This document shows, one piece after another, positions 1 through 5,171 of a stretch of DNA of 5,171 nucleotides (positions within the stretch are counted from its first letter, which is position 1; each line of letters opens with the position of its first letter). This stretch comes from Nocardioides sp. (GTDB lineage Bacteria; Actinomycetota; Actinomycetes; Propionibacteriales; Nocardioidaceae). Made by a program: the position numbers and the translations under genes. The notes beneath the pieces were generated by a model, which saw only the letters and a list, made by a program, of their open reading frames with translations, made no database searches and was not told where the DNA came from. Where the stretch lies: positions 22,615 to 27,785 of the forward strand of contig DOWL01000240.1 in assembly GCA_003519585.1 (NCBI GenBank), in the 5' to 3' direction.

Positions 1-608
1 GCGTGCACCTCGCGCGCCGAGAAGCCGGCCATGCCGCGTTCGACGACCAGCAGCGAGATGCCTTGATGCCCGGCGTCGGGGTCGGTGCGCGCCACCACGA
101 CGACCAGGTCGGAGAGGATGCCGTTGGAGATGAAGGTCTTCGAGCCGTTGAGCACGTAGTGGTCGCCCTTGTCGACCGCGGTGGTCCGGATGCCCTGGAG
201 GTCCGATCCGGCACCCGGTTCGGTCATCGCGATAGCGGAGATCAGTTCGCCCGAGACCAGTCCGGGCAGCCAGCGCCGCTTCTGCTCGTCGTTCGCGAGG
301 TGGGAGATGTAGGGGACGATCACGTCGTTGTGCACCGGGAAGCCGACACCACTGGCGCCGGCCCGGCTCAACTCCTCAGTCAGCACGACGTTGAAGCGGA
401 AGTCCTTGGCCCCGGCGCCGCCGTACTCCTCGTCGACGTCGAAGCACAGCAGGCCGGCCGCGCCGGCCTTGGTCCAGACCTCGCGGTCGACCTGGCCGGC
501 CTCCTCCCACGCGTCGTGGTACGGCGTGACCTCCTTGGCGAGGAAGGCGCGAGCAGTGGCGCGGAAGTCCTCGTGCTCCTGCTCGTAGATCGAGGGGCGC
601 TCAGGCAA
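1..608 (-). CDS. Acyl-CoA dehydrogenase, N-terminal part (cut by left edge)
   Basis: This is an FAD-dependent acyl-CoA dehydrogenase, which introduces the alpha,beta double bond into an acyl-CoA thioester in the cytoplasm. About 202 residues are visible. They cover the helical N-terminal domain (EDFRATARAFLAKEV at about 13-27, EYGGAG near 60) and much of the beta-domain, including IAMTEPGAGSDLQG near residues 135-148, which fits the PROSITE acyl-CoA dehydrogenase signature 1, then KTFISNG near 163. The C-terminal domain with the catalytic glutamate lies beyond the edge, so activity cannot be judged. The start is TTG at 608-606. An in-frame TGA at 626-624 leaves no earlier start, no other start codon follows before the conserved region, and AGGAG sits 7 bases upstream. 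The start overlaps the end of the preceding gene by 8 bp (TTGCCTGA), which suggests translational coupling as the third gene of the operon. Family assignment is firm. Substrate chain length or a steroid substrate cannot be told. Confidence 0.95.
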   Translation of the reverse strand, partial: MPERPSIYEQEHEDFRATARAFLAKEVTPYHDAWEEAGQVDREVWTKAGAAGLLCFDVDEEYGGAGAKDFRFNVVLTEELSRAGASGVGFPVHNDVIVPYISHLANDEQKRRWLPGLVSGELISAIAMTEPGAGSDLQGIRTTAVDKGDHYVLNGSKTFISNGILSDLVVVVARTDPDAGHQGISLLVVERGMAGFSAREVH

Positions 609-1500
609 CGTCTCGCTCCTGGTTCAGCTGGTCGAGCATCGAGGTCGGACCGATCCGGCTCAACTCGTAGCCGTTCGGGTACGTCGGGTGGGTGCGGTCG
701 TACGGCGTGCGGCGCGGTGGCAAGAACCGCAGCGCCCGAGCCCGCAGCCGCAGTCCGCGGTCCACTGCGGCGATCAGCCACCGTGGCTGGCGCTCCATGC
801 CGAGCGCGACCCGCAGGGGCTCGTCCATCAGCGCGATCGACACCCGGCGAAAGCCCGGCTTGAGGTACCACGGCGCGGTGGCCCGCCCGATCCGGATCGT
901 CGCCTCGGTGACCCGCTTGTTGGCCGGGGAGTACGCGAACCGGGCTCGCTCGTACGACGTGAGCAGCTCGAGGTAGCCGTCGTAGGTCTCGGGCAGTCCC
1001 TTGATGCCCATCAGCTCGCCGAAGCGAGTTGTGAACCTGGTGAGCGCGACCAGCTCCACCGGGTCGAGTTGGCGCCAGCCGTAGCGCGCGATCCAGCGGA
1101 CCGGGCCGACGAGGGTCGTGGCCAGGACGTACTGGAACTCGTCGTTGGGGATGTCGTAGTGGCCGTGGATCCGGTTCAGCCGCCGGATCGCGGTGTGCGA
1201 CCGCTCGGAGTCGACGCCCTCGGCGATCGCCTCCTCCTGGAAGAAGAGCGTGTCGTCGTAGCGCTTGACGCCGTGGTCCTCGAACTCGCGGGTCCGGTCG
1301 AGCAGCGCCGAGATCGACGGGACGCCGTAGTCGCGCAGGAAGGCGATGGCCGTCCCCTGGTCGAAGTCCCACGGGAAGTCGTGGCGGCCGGTGAGGGTGA
1401 CGATCCGATCGCGGTCGGCATCGTCATAGGGGTCGAGGGTCCGGATCTCGTCGAGGTGGTCATAGCGTCCCCGCGAGTGCAGCCGGACCCGCCGGCTCAC
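601..1500 (-). CDS. DUF2236 / MpaB-family oxygenase-like protein
   Basis: This 299-residue protein resembles the DUF2236 (MpaB) family. Fungal MpaB cleaves a prenyl side-chain double bond in mycophenolic acid synthesis, and the heme-dependent latex-clearing protein Lcp is a distant relative. The family core is visible: a segment with RRLNRIHGHYDIPND at about 106-120, FQYVLATTLVGPVRWIARYGWR at 122-143, the ANKRVTEAT region near 193-201, and a C-terminal PPRRTPYDR...TYPNGYELSRIGP at about 261-285. R110 and H112 are candidate heme-pocket residues, inferred by family resemblance only. No signal peptide or clear membrane helix is seen. The chosen start is GTG at 1500-1498, which overlaps the upstream stop as GTGA and has AAGGA 9 bases before it. 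An ATG 9 bases earlier (1509) abuts that AAGGA and is less likely. The frame stays open back to 1938, but that extension lies wholly inside the LLM gene. The reaction is unknown. It sits between two redox enzymes of acyl or lipid catabolism. Confidence 0.88.
   Translation of the reverse strand: MSRRVRLHSRGRYDHLDEIRTLDPYDDADRDRIVTLTGRHDFPWDFDQGTAIAFLRDYGVPSISALLDRTREFEDHGVKRYDDTLFFQEEAIAEGVDSERSHTAIRRLNRIHGHYDIPNDEFQYVLATTLVGPVRWIARYGWRQLDPVELVALTRFTTRFGELMGIKGLPETYDGYLELLTSYERARFAYSPANKRVTEATIRIGRATAPWYLKPGFRRVSIALMDEPLRVALGMERQPRWLIAAVDRGLRLRARALRFLPPRRTPYDRTHPTYPNGYELSRIGPTSMLDQLNQERDVA
616..620 (-). promoter_or_regulatory. Ribosome binding site deciding the TTG start of the acyl-CoA dehydrogenase
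   Basis: AGGAG on the minus strand is followed by 7 bases and then TTG at 608. Together with the in-frame stop at 626-624, this fixes TTG as the start codon. The site lies within the last codons of the MpaB-like gene. Confidence 0.75.
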
Positions 1501-2531
1501 GACACCCATTCCTTGAGCTGGCGCACCGTCGCCGCCGGGTCGTCGGTGGCCGGGACGATCGAGAGGTGGGTCACGCCGGCCTCCTGGAAGGCGGCGATCC
1601 GCTCCTGGACGTACGACGCGGGACCGACCAGGTTGGCGGCCTCCAGCCACTCCATCGGGACCAGCGCCTCGGCCTCCTTCTTCTTGCCGTCGAGGTAGAG
1701 GTCCTGGATCTCCTTCGCCTCCTTCTCGAAGCCGTACTGCTGGGCCAGTTCGTTGTAGAAGTTCTTGCCCCGCGCGCCCATGCCGCCGACGTACAGCGCG
1801 AACATCGGACGCAGGAAGTCCAGCAGCGCCTTGGTCTCGGGACCCTCGCCTATGGCGACCATGCCGCCCGCGCTGATCTGCAGCGGTGCCAGCTCGGGCG
1901 ACCGCTTTGCCGCTCCGGCGTCGAGGGCCGAGCCCCACACCTGACGCGCCCGCTCGGGGACGAAGAAGATCGGCAGCCAGCCGTCGGCCAGCTCGGCGGT
2001 CATCTCGACGTTCTTGTCGCCCAGGCTCGCGACCCAGATCGGGACGTTGTCGCGCTCGGGGCGGTTCAGCAGCTTGAGCGGCTTGCCCAGGCCGAGCCCC
2101 TGGTCCTTCGGCAGTGGCAGCGTGAACATCCCACTGGCCTCCAGTGGTTCGCGCTTGAGGCCGGAGCGGACCAGCCGGATCACCTCGCGGGTGCGGCCCA
2201 GGGGCTTTTCGTACGGCAGCCCGTGGAACCCCTCGATCACCTGCGGTCCGGAGGCCCCGAGGCCGAGTACGGCGCGCCCGGCGGAGACGTTGTCGAGGCC
2301 GGCGACGGTCTGCAGGATCGCGCCCGGCGTGCGCGAGAAGACGTTGATGATCCCCGCCGCGATCTGCAACCGCTCGGTCTTCGCGGCCAGATAGCCCATC
2401 AGCGTGGGGGAGTCGAAGCCGTAGGCCTCCGCCACCCAGACCATGTCGAGCCCGGCCTTCTCGAGCTCGGCGACCTGGTCAGCGGTCTGTCGGGGGTTGC
2501 CGTCGTACTGGAGAGGGTAGGAGAGCTGCAC
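1497..2531 (-). CDS. LLM-class flavin/F420-dependent oxidoreductase, Rv3520c-like
   Basis: This 344-residue TIM-barrel enzyme belongs to the luciferase-like monooxygenase superfamily and resembles the actinobacterial Rv3520c-type group, usually assigned coenzyme F420. Visible hallmarks are the N-terminal strand and first helix (MQLSYPLQYDGNPRQTADQV), DMVWVAEAYGFDSPT at 29-43, the family-typical LGLGASGPQVIEGFHGLPYEKPLGRTRE at about 89-116, PIWVASLGDKNVEMTAELADGWLP at 164-187, and a C-terminal EAGVTHLSIVP strand. Length is normal for the group. The start is GTG at 2531-2529, and an in-frame TGA at 2537-2535 excludes an earlier start. No Shine-Dalgarno sequence is visible, so a leaderless or very short-leader mRNA is possible. 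It is the first gene of the operon, has a palindrome 7 bases upstream of its start, and diverges from an F420 reductase gene, which supports F420H2 over FMNH2 as cofactor. Family assignment is strong, the cofactor is inferred, and the substrate is unknown. Confidence 0.93.
   Translation of the reverse strand: MQLSYPLQYDGNPRQTADQVAELEKAGLDMVWVAEAYGFDSPTLMGYLAAKTERLQIAAGIINVFSRTPGAILQTVAGLDNVSAGRAVLGLGASGPQVIEGFHGLPYEKPLGRTREVIRLVRSGLKREPLEASGMFTLPLPKDQGLGLGKPLKLLNRPERDNVPIWVASLGDKNVEMTAELADGWLPIFFVPERARQVWGSALDAGAAKRSPELAPLQISAGGMVAIGEGPETKALLDFLRPMFALYVGGMGARGKNFYNELAQQYGFEKEAKEIQDLYLDGKKKEAEALVPMEWLEAANLVGPASYVQERIAAFQEAGVTHLSIVPATDDPAATVRQLKEWVS
1510..1514 (-). promoter_or_regulatory. Ribosome binding site for the MpaB-like gene
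   Basis: AAGGA on the minus strand lies 9 bases before the GTG at 1500 and directly abuts the ATG at 1509. This spacing favours the GTG, which also gives the typical 4-bp stop/start overlap with the LLM gene. The site lies inside the last codons of the LLM gene. Confidence 0.6.
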
Positions 2532-2662
2532 CGATCAACTGTGACAGTGTCACTGTCAAAGTGGCAAGGCGTCCATCGGGTGGTCTCCGCCTCGTGTGAG
2601 ATAGGTATCAACTGACGGTCGACCGGCCAGTGATCCCGCATCGGCGTGGCAACATCCCCGGC
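2532..2662. promoter_or_regulatory. Divergent intergenic region between the LLM operon and the F420 reductase gene
   Basis: This 131-bp spacer must hold the promoters for both directions. It contains the large palindrome at 2538-2562, a perfect 10-bp palindrome CGGTCGACCG at 2617-2626, and two copies of ATCAACTG (2534-2541 and 2607-2614). A TTGACA hexamer reads leftwards at 2559-2554, but the expected -10 position downstream has no convincing match and the implied start would fall inside the LLM start codon, so it is not called a promoter. No confident promoter hexamer pair was found for the plus strand either. Confidence 0.6.
2538..2562. promoter_or_regulatory. Palindromic operator candidate (TetR-style)
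   Basis: The core at 2542-2558 is a perfect inverted repeat, TGACAGTG and CACTGTCA around one central T. It extends to 12-bp arms with one mismatch pair (2541/2559). A second overlapping perfect dyad, GTGACA-G-TGTCAC, is centred at 2547, three bases from the first centre at 2550. The site ends 7 bases before the LLM start codon, where a bound repressor would block transcription of the leftward operon. The size and symmetry are typical of TetR-family operators, but no regulator gene is in the window, so the protein that binds is unknown. Confidence 0.7.
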
Positions 2663-3331
2663 GTGACGACCTACCGGATCGCAGTGATGGGCGGGACTGG
2701 GCCGCAGGGCAAGGGGCTCGGCTATCGATTCGCCCGGCACGGGCACGACGTGGTGATCGGGTCCCGCGCGGCCGAGAAGGCCGAGGTGGTGGCCGCGGAG
2801 GTCACTGAGCGGCTCGCCGGGCTCGAAGGCGCCGGCACGGTGACCGGCGCCGCGAACGCCGACGCGTGCGCCGAGGCCGACGTCGTGCTGCTCGCCGTAC
2901 CGTGGGACGGCCACGACGAGCTGGTCGCCTCGCTGCCCCTGGCCGGCAAGACCGTGATCTCGTGTGTGAACCCGCTCGCCTTCGACAAGCGCGGCGCCCA
3001 CGGTCAGGTCATCGACGGCGGCGAAGGGTCGGCCGCCGAACACGCCGCTCAGCTGGCACCGGACGCGACCGTGGTCGGCGCGTTCCACAACGTCTCGGCG
3101 GTGGGGCTGTGGGGTGACGAGGAGTACCTCGACGAGGACGTCCTGTGCGTCGGCGACAGTGACGACGGCAAGGCGGTCGCGATCGAGCTGGCCCGCGCGG
3201 TGACCGGCCGGGACGGCATCAGTGCCGGCAAGCTGCGGCTGGCGCGGGTGCTGGAGCCGATGACCGCGGTGCTGATCTCGATCAACCGCAAGTACAAGGT
3301 GCACTCCGGTATTCGTATTTCTGGACTCTGA
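2663..3331 (+). CDS. npdG: NADPH:coenzyme F420 oxidoreductase (NADPH-dependent F420 reductase)
   Basis: This 222-residue Rossmann-fold enzyme transfers hydride between NADPH and coenzyme F420. In actinobacteria it mainly supplies F420H2 to F420-dependent reductases in the cytoplasm. The sequence matches the archaeal Fno family along its length: RIAVMGGTGPQGKGLGYRFA at 5-24 (nucleotide-binding loop), VVIGSRAAEKAE at 30-41 (Ser/Arg after the second strand fit NADP 2'-phosphate binding), VVLLAVPW at 74-81, VVGAFHNVSA at 137-146, CVGD at 162-165, and the C-terminal RVLEPMTAVLISINRKYKVHSGIRI helix and tail. The start chosen is GTG at 2663, which puts the first strand right at the N-terminus as in homologues. 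An in-frame GTG at 2630 would add 11 residues unlike the family. Neither has a clear Shine-Dalgarno sequence. The gene stands alone, divergent from the LLM operon and convergent with the ABC gene. Confidence 0.93.
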   Translation: MTTYRIAVMGGTGPQGKGLGYRFARHGHDVVIGSRAAEKAEVVAAEVTERLAGLEGAGTVTGAANADACAEADVVLLAVPWDGHDELVASLPLAGKTVISCVNPLAFDKRGAHGQVIDGGEGSAAEHAAQLAPDATVVGAFHNVSAVGLWGDEEYLDEDVLCVGDSDDGKAVAIELARAVTGRDGISAGKLRLARVLEPMTAVLISINRKYKVHSGIRISGL

Positions 3332-3336
3332 ATACC
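3308..3336 (+). repeat. Stem-loop spanning the stop codon of the F420 reductase gene
   Basis: GGTATTC (3308-3314) pairs perfectly with GAATACC (3330-3336) around a 15-base loop, and the TGA stop (3329-3331) overlaps the second arm. The same first arm, extended as CCGGTATTCG (3306-3315), also matches in inverse orientation CGAAATACCGG (3454-3464) with one extra base, across about 140 bp. No T-run follows, so a terminator role is uncertain. Confidence 0.4.
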
Positions 3337-3358
3337 CCGCGCAAATTCGCCCCCCCGT

Positions 3359-3415
3359 CCACGACGGATCCTCGCTTCGCTCGGCCGCTTCGCGGGGCTT
3401 CGCCGTCCGTCGTGG
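3359..3415. terminator. Long stem-loop in the convergent spacer, probable two-way terminator
   Basis: Perfect 10-bp arms CCACGACGGA (3359-3368) and TCCGTCGTGG (3406-3415) enclose 37 bases. Inside them are two smaller hairpins, CCGC-TTC-GCGG at 3385-3395 and GGC-TTC-GCC at 3396-3404. The structure is symmetrical and lies between two genes that end facing each other, 28 bp after the F420 reductase stop. It is preceded by seven C residues (3350-3356) and has no T-tract, as is common for high-GC actinobacterial terminators. The role is inferred from structure and position. Confidence 0.5.
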
Positions 3416-3476
3416 CCGCGAGGCCGATCGCGCGGGCGCGCTCGCTACGCTCGCGAAATACCGGGTCGCTTCGCTC
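3373..3476. repeat. Cluster of GCTTCGC / CGCTTCGCTC palindromic repeats
   Basis: GCTTCGC occurs four times, at 3374-3380, 3387-3393, 3397-3403 and 3468-3474, with a variant GCTACGC at 3444-3450. Two copies are extended to CGCTTCGCTC (3373-3382, 3467-3476), and the variant has the same frame, CGCTACGCTC (3443-3452). On the minus strand the unit reads GCGAAGC, a heptamer known to form a very stable DNA mini-hairpin. The density is far above that seen by eye in the coding parts of the window. Its function is unknown. Confidence 0.6.
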
Positions 3477-3490
3477 CCGCCGCTCCTATC

Positions 3491-3512
3491 GCCACCCCCG
3501 GGCTCAGGTGGC
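3491..3512 (-). terminator. Hairpin just downstream of the ABC transporter gene
   Basis: GCCACC (3491-3496) and GGTGGC (3507-3512) form a 6-bp GC-rich stem with a 10-base loop. It starts 8 bases after the ABC gene's TGA (3523-3521) in the direction of its transcription. There is no T-run. Position and structure suggest a terminator of the U-tract-less actinobacterial kind. Confidence 0.45.
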
Positions 3513-3520
3513 ACCCGACA

Positions 3521-5171
3521 TCAGTGCTTGCCATTCCAGCTGTCCCACAGAGCCGCGTAGGAACCACCGGCGGCGACCAGTTCGTCGTGTGAGCCGAGCT
3601 CGGTGATCAGGCCGTCCTCGACCACAGCCACCCGGTCGGCGTCGTGGGCCGAGAACAGCCGGTGGGCGATGGCGATCACGGTACGGCCGTCGAGGACCGC
3701 GGCCAGCGAGCGTTCGAGGTGCCGGGCCGCGCGCGGGTCGATGAGGGAGGTGGCCTCGTCGAGGACGAGCGTGTGCGGGTCGGCGAGCACCAGCCGGGCG
3801 AGAGCGATCTGCTGAGCCTGGGCGGCGGTGAGTGCGCGGCCGCCCGAACCGACCACGGTGTCGAGGCCCTCGGGCAGCGCCTCGACCCATTCGAGGGCAT
3901 CGACCGCGGCCAGGGCCGAGCGGATGTCGTCGTCCTCCACCCGGCCGGTGACGCCCGGAGGAGCCGCGAGGGCGATGTTCTCCCGCAGGGTGCCGACGAA
4001 GACGTGATGCTCCTGGGTGACCAGCGCGACGTGGCCGCGCAGGTCGGCGAGCGGCAACTCCACCAGGCCCACGCCGCCGACGGTCACATGCCCCGTGCGC
4101 GGCGGATGGATCCCGGCCAGTAGCCGACCGAGCGTCGACTTCCCGGCTCCGGACGGCCCGACCATCGCGACCCGCTCGCCGACGCCGAGCGCGAGGTCGA
4201 CGCCGTGCAGGACGTCGCGGCCCTCGACGTAGGAGAACCGGACGTCGGCGGCGTCGAGGTTCTCACCGGCCGGCTGGGCGCCCGTCACCGAGCGGTCGTC
4301 GGGCACCTGGGCGACGCCGAGCAGCCGGGCCAGGGACGCCGCACCCATCTGCAGTTCGTCGAGGATCGAGACGATCCGGTCGACCGGATCGATGAGCATC
4401 TGCACGTACAGCACCGCCGTGGTCACCTCGCCGAGGCTCACGCTGCCCTGGGTGTAGAGGTAGCCGCCCAGCAGCAGGGTCGCCACGGTCGGGATGAGGT
4501 AGGACAGCTCCATGCTCGGGAAGAAGACCGTGCGCAGATAGAGCGTGTAGCGCTCGGCGTCGTAGGAGTCCTTCACGTCGGCGTCGATGGCCCGGATCCG
4601 CTCCGGCCCCAGCCCGAGCGCCTCGACAGTGCGCGCGCCCTCGACGGTCTCGGTGAGCGTGGCGTTGATCGCGCTGTACGTCGCGGACTCACGCAGGTAG
4701 CCGGCCTTGGCGCGGGCGAGGTACCAGCGCAGCCCGATCACCAGCGGAGGCAGTCCGAGGGCGACCGGGAGGAGCACCCACCAGCCGACGGTGATCGCCG
4801 CGATGAAGGTTGCCACCGCGGTGATCACGGCGATCGTCCACTCCGGGAGGGCCCACCGCACCGACCAGCCGAGCTGGTCGACGTCGCGGCTGGTGCGGGT
4901 GAGCAGGTCGCCCGAGCCGGCCGATTCGACGACCCCGACCGGCAGGGCGAGAGCGTTGGAGACGAAGTCCTCGCGCAGCTCGGCCAGCACCTGCTCGCCG
5001 AGCACCTGGCTGGTCAGCCGGGCGTACCGGGTGAGCACCGTCTGTACGACGAGGAAGCCGGCCAGCACGAGCAGGATCCGGTCGACGTGCCCGACGGTGG
5101 TGCCGTCCTCGACCGCCTCGACGAGGTCGCCGATCAGCCGCGGGGCCGCCAGCGCGGCGAGCGCCGCGCCG
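3521..5171 (-). CDS. ABC exporter half-transporter (membrane domain + ATPase), N-terminus cut by right edge
   Basis: The last 549 residues of a type IV ABC exporter subunit are visible and the frame is open to the edge. A normal subunit has about 580-600 residues, so only the first tens, including the first membrane helix, are missing. Hydrophobic helices include ILLVLAGFLVVQTVLT (visible residues about 32-47), the pair from WTIAVITAVATFIAA to PLVIGL, and YLIPTVATLLLGGYLY to AVLYVQMLI. The ATPase follows: Walker A GPSGAGKST (4159-4133), Q-loop TQEHHVF (Gln at 4015-4013), signature LTAAQ in place of LSGGQ (3832-3818), Walker B LVLDE (3769-3755, Glu intact), D-loop SLID, H-loop His (3664-3662). 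The altered signature with an intact catalytic Glu resembles the TAP2-like half of asymmetric heterodimers, so a partner gene is expected just upstream. A GTG at 5068 is internal and not the start. The substrate cannot be told. No gene follows it on this strand before the terminator. Confidence 0.93.
   Translation of the reverse strand, partial: GAALAALAAPRLIGDLVEAVEDGTTVGHVDRILLVLAGFLVVQTVLTRYARLTSQVLGEQVLAELREDFVSNALALPVGVVESAGSGDLLTRTSRDVDQLGWSVRWALPEWTIAVITAVATFIAAITVGWWVLLPVALGLPPLVIGLRWYLARAKAGYLRESATYSAINATLTETVEGARTVEALGLGPERIRAIDADVKDSYDAERYTLYLRTVFFPSMELSYLIPTVATLLLGGYLYTQGSVSLGEVTTAVLYVQMLIDPVDRIVSILDELQMGAASLARLLGVAQVPDDRSVTGAQPAGENLDAADVRFSYVEGRDVLHGVDLALGVGERVAMVGPSGAGKSTLGRLLAGIHPPRTGHVTVGGVGLVELPLADLRGHVALVTQEHHVFVGTLRENIALAAPPGVTGRVEDDDIRSALAAVDALEWVEALPEGLDTVVGSGGRALTAAQAQQIALARLVLADPHTLVLDEATSLIDPRAARHLERSLAAVLDGRTVIAIAHRLFSAHDADRVAVVEDGLITELGSHDELVAAGGSYAALWDSWNGKH

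Noticed and set aside
1120..1145. Absence of the histidine of a WVHATLV-like motif (here YVLATTLV) as a sign of a dead DUF2236 enzyme
   Set aside because: From memory, the MpaB-like subfamily with the YGWR motif usually has VLST/VLAT here, so this looks like a subfamily trait and not decay; an alignment would settle it.
1501..1938. Upstream extension of the MpaB-like reading frame to give a 445-residue protein
   Set aside because: The added part is Arg/Gly-rich out-of-frame translation lying entirely inside the LLM gene; the GTG at 1500 has a good ribosome site and the usual overlap.
2554..2559. TTGACA as the -35 element of the LLM operon promoter
   Set aside because: No acceptable -10 hexamer at 16-18 bases, and the implied transcription start would fall inside the start codon; the hexamer is part of the palindrome.
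688..2615. Long plus-strand open frames antisense to the operon (688-1698, 1566-2615), and another at 3-863
   Set aside because: All are antisense to well-supported genes and have low-complexity composition rich in Arg, Gly, Val and Asp with no domain features.
2630..2662. Earlier GTG start for the F420 reductase adding 11 residues
   Set aside because: No ribosome site, and the extra residues precede the usual N-terminal beta strand of the family; GTG at 2663 fits better.
2399..3514. Minus-strand 371-codon open frame across the F420 reductase gene, the divergent spacer and into the LLM gene
   Set aside because: It runs antisense through a clearly recognisable gene, crosses both spacers, resembles no family, and is the expected shadow of high-GC codon bias.
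3412..3606. Small plus-strand open frame of 64 codons in the convergent spacer
   Set aside because: It is made of the Arg/Ser-rich translation of the palindromic repeats, continues into the antisense of the ABC gene, and has no ribosome site.

Overview
This is a high-GC actinobacterial window with GTG and TTG start codons and F420-type enzymes. Gene content and protein style fit an actinomycete such as a Nocardioides relative, but the genus is inferred, not shown. It holds five protein genes, two of them cut by the window edges. No RNA genes, transposases, CRISPR arrays or tRNA-like structures were seen.

Left part (1-2531, minus strand): a tightly packed operon read leftwards. It begins with an Rv3520c-type luciferase-like (LLM) oxidoreductase that probably uses F420, followed by a DUF2236/MpaB-family oxygenase-like protein, then an acyl-CoA dehydrogenase that runs off the left edge. 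Stop and start codons overlap by 4 bp and 8 bp, and the second and third genes each have a Shine-Dalgarno sequence inside the preceding gene. The set looks catabolic, acting on a lipid, terpenoid or steroid-like acyl compound. The substrate is not evident.

Divergent spacer (2532-2662): carries a near-perfect TetR-style palindrome just upstream of the LLM start, plus smaller repeats. On its other side, on the plus strand, is an NADPH:F420 oxidoreductase (2663-3331). NADPH-driven production of F420H2 beside a putative F420H2 consumer is a sensible functional pairing.

Convergent spacer (3332-3520): unusually rich in short palindromes, including four copies of GCTTCGC (GCGAAGC on the minus strand), a stem with 10-bp arms, and a hairpin just after the end of the right-hand gene. 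It probably works as a two-way terminator and may belong to a genomic repeat family.

Right part (3521-5171, minus strand): an ABC exporter half-transporter (membrane domain plus ATPase) that lacks its N-terminus at the right edge. Its ATPase has an intact Walker B glutamate and H-loop histidine but a non-canonical signature motif (LTAAQ). This suggests one half of an asymmetric heterodimer whose partner should lie just beyond the right edge. It appears unrelated in function to the F420 genes.

No wholly new system is proven here. The points most worth following are the MpaB-like/F420/acyl-CoA dehydrogenase operon with its palindromic operator, and the palindrome-dense convergent spacer.
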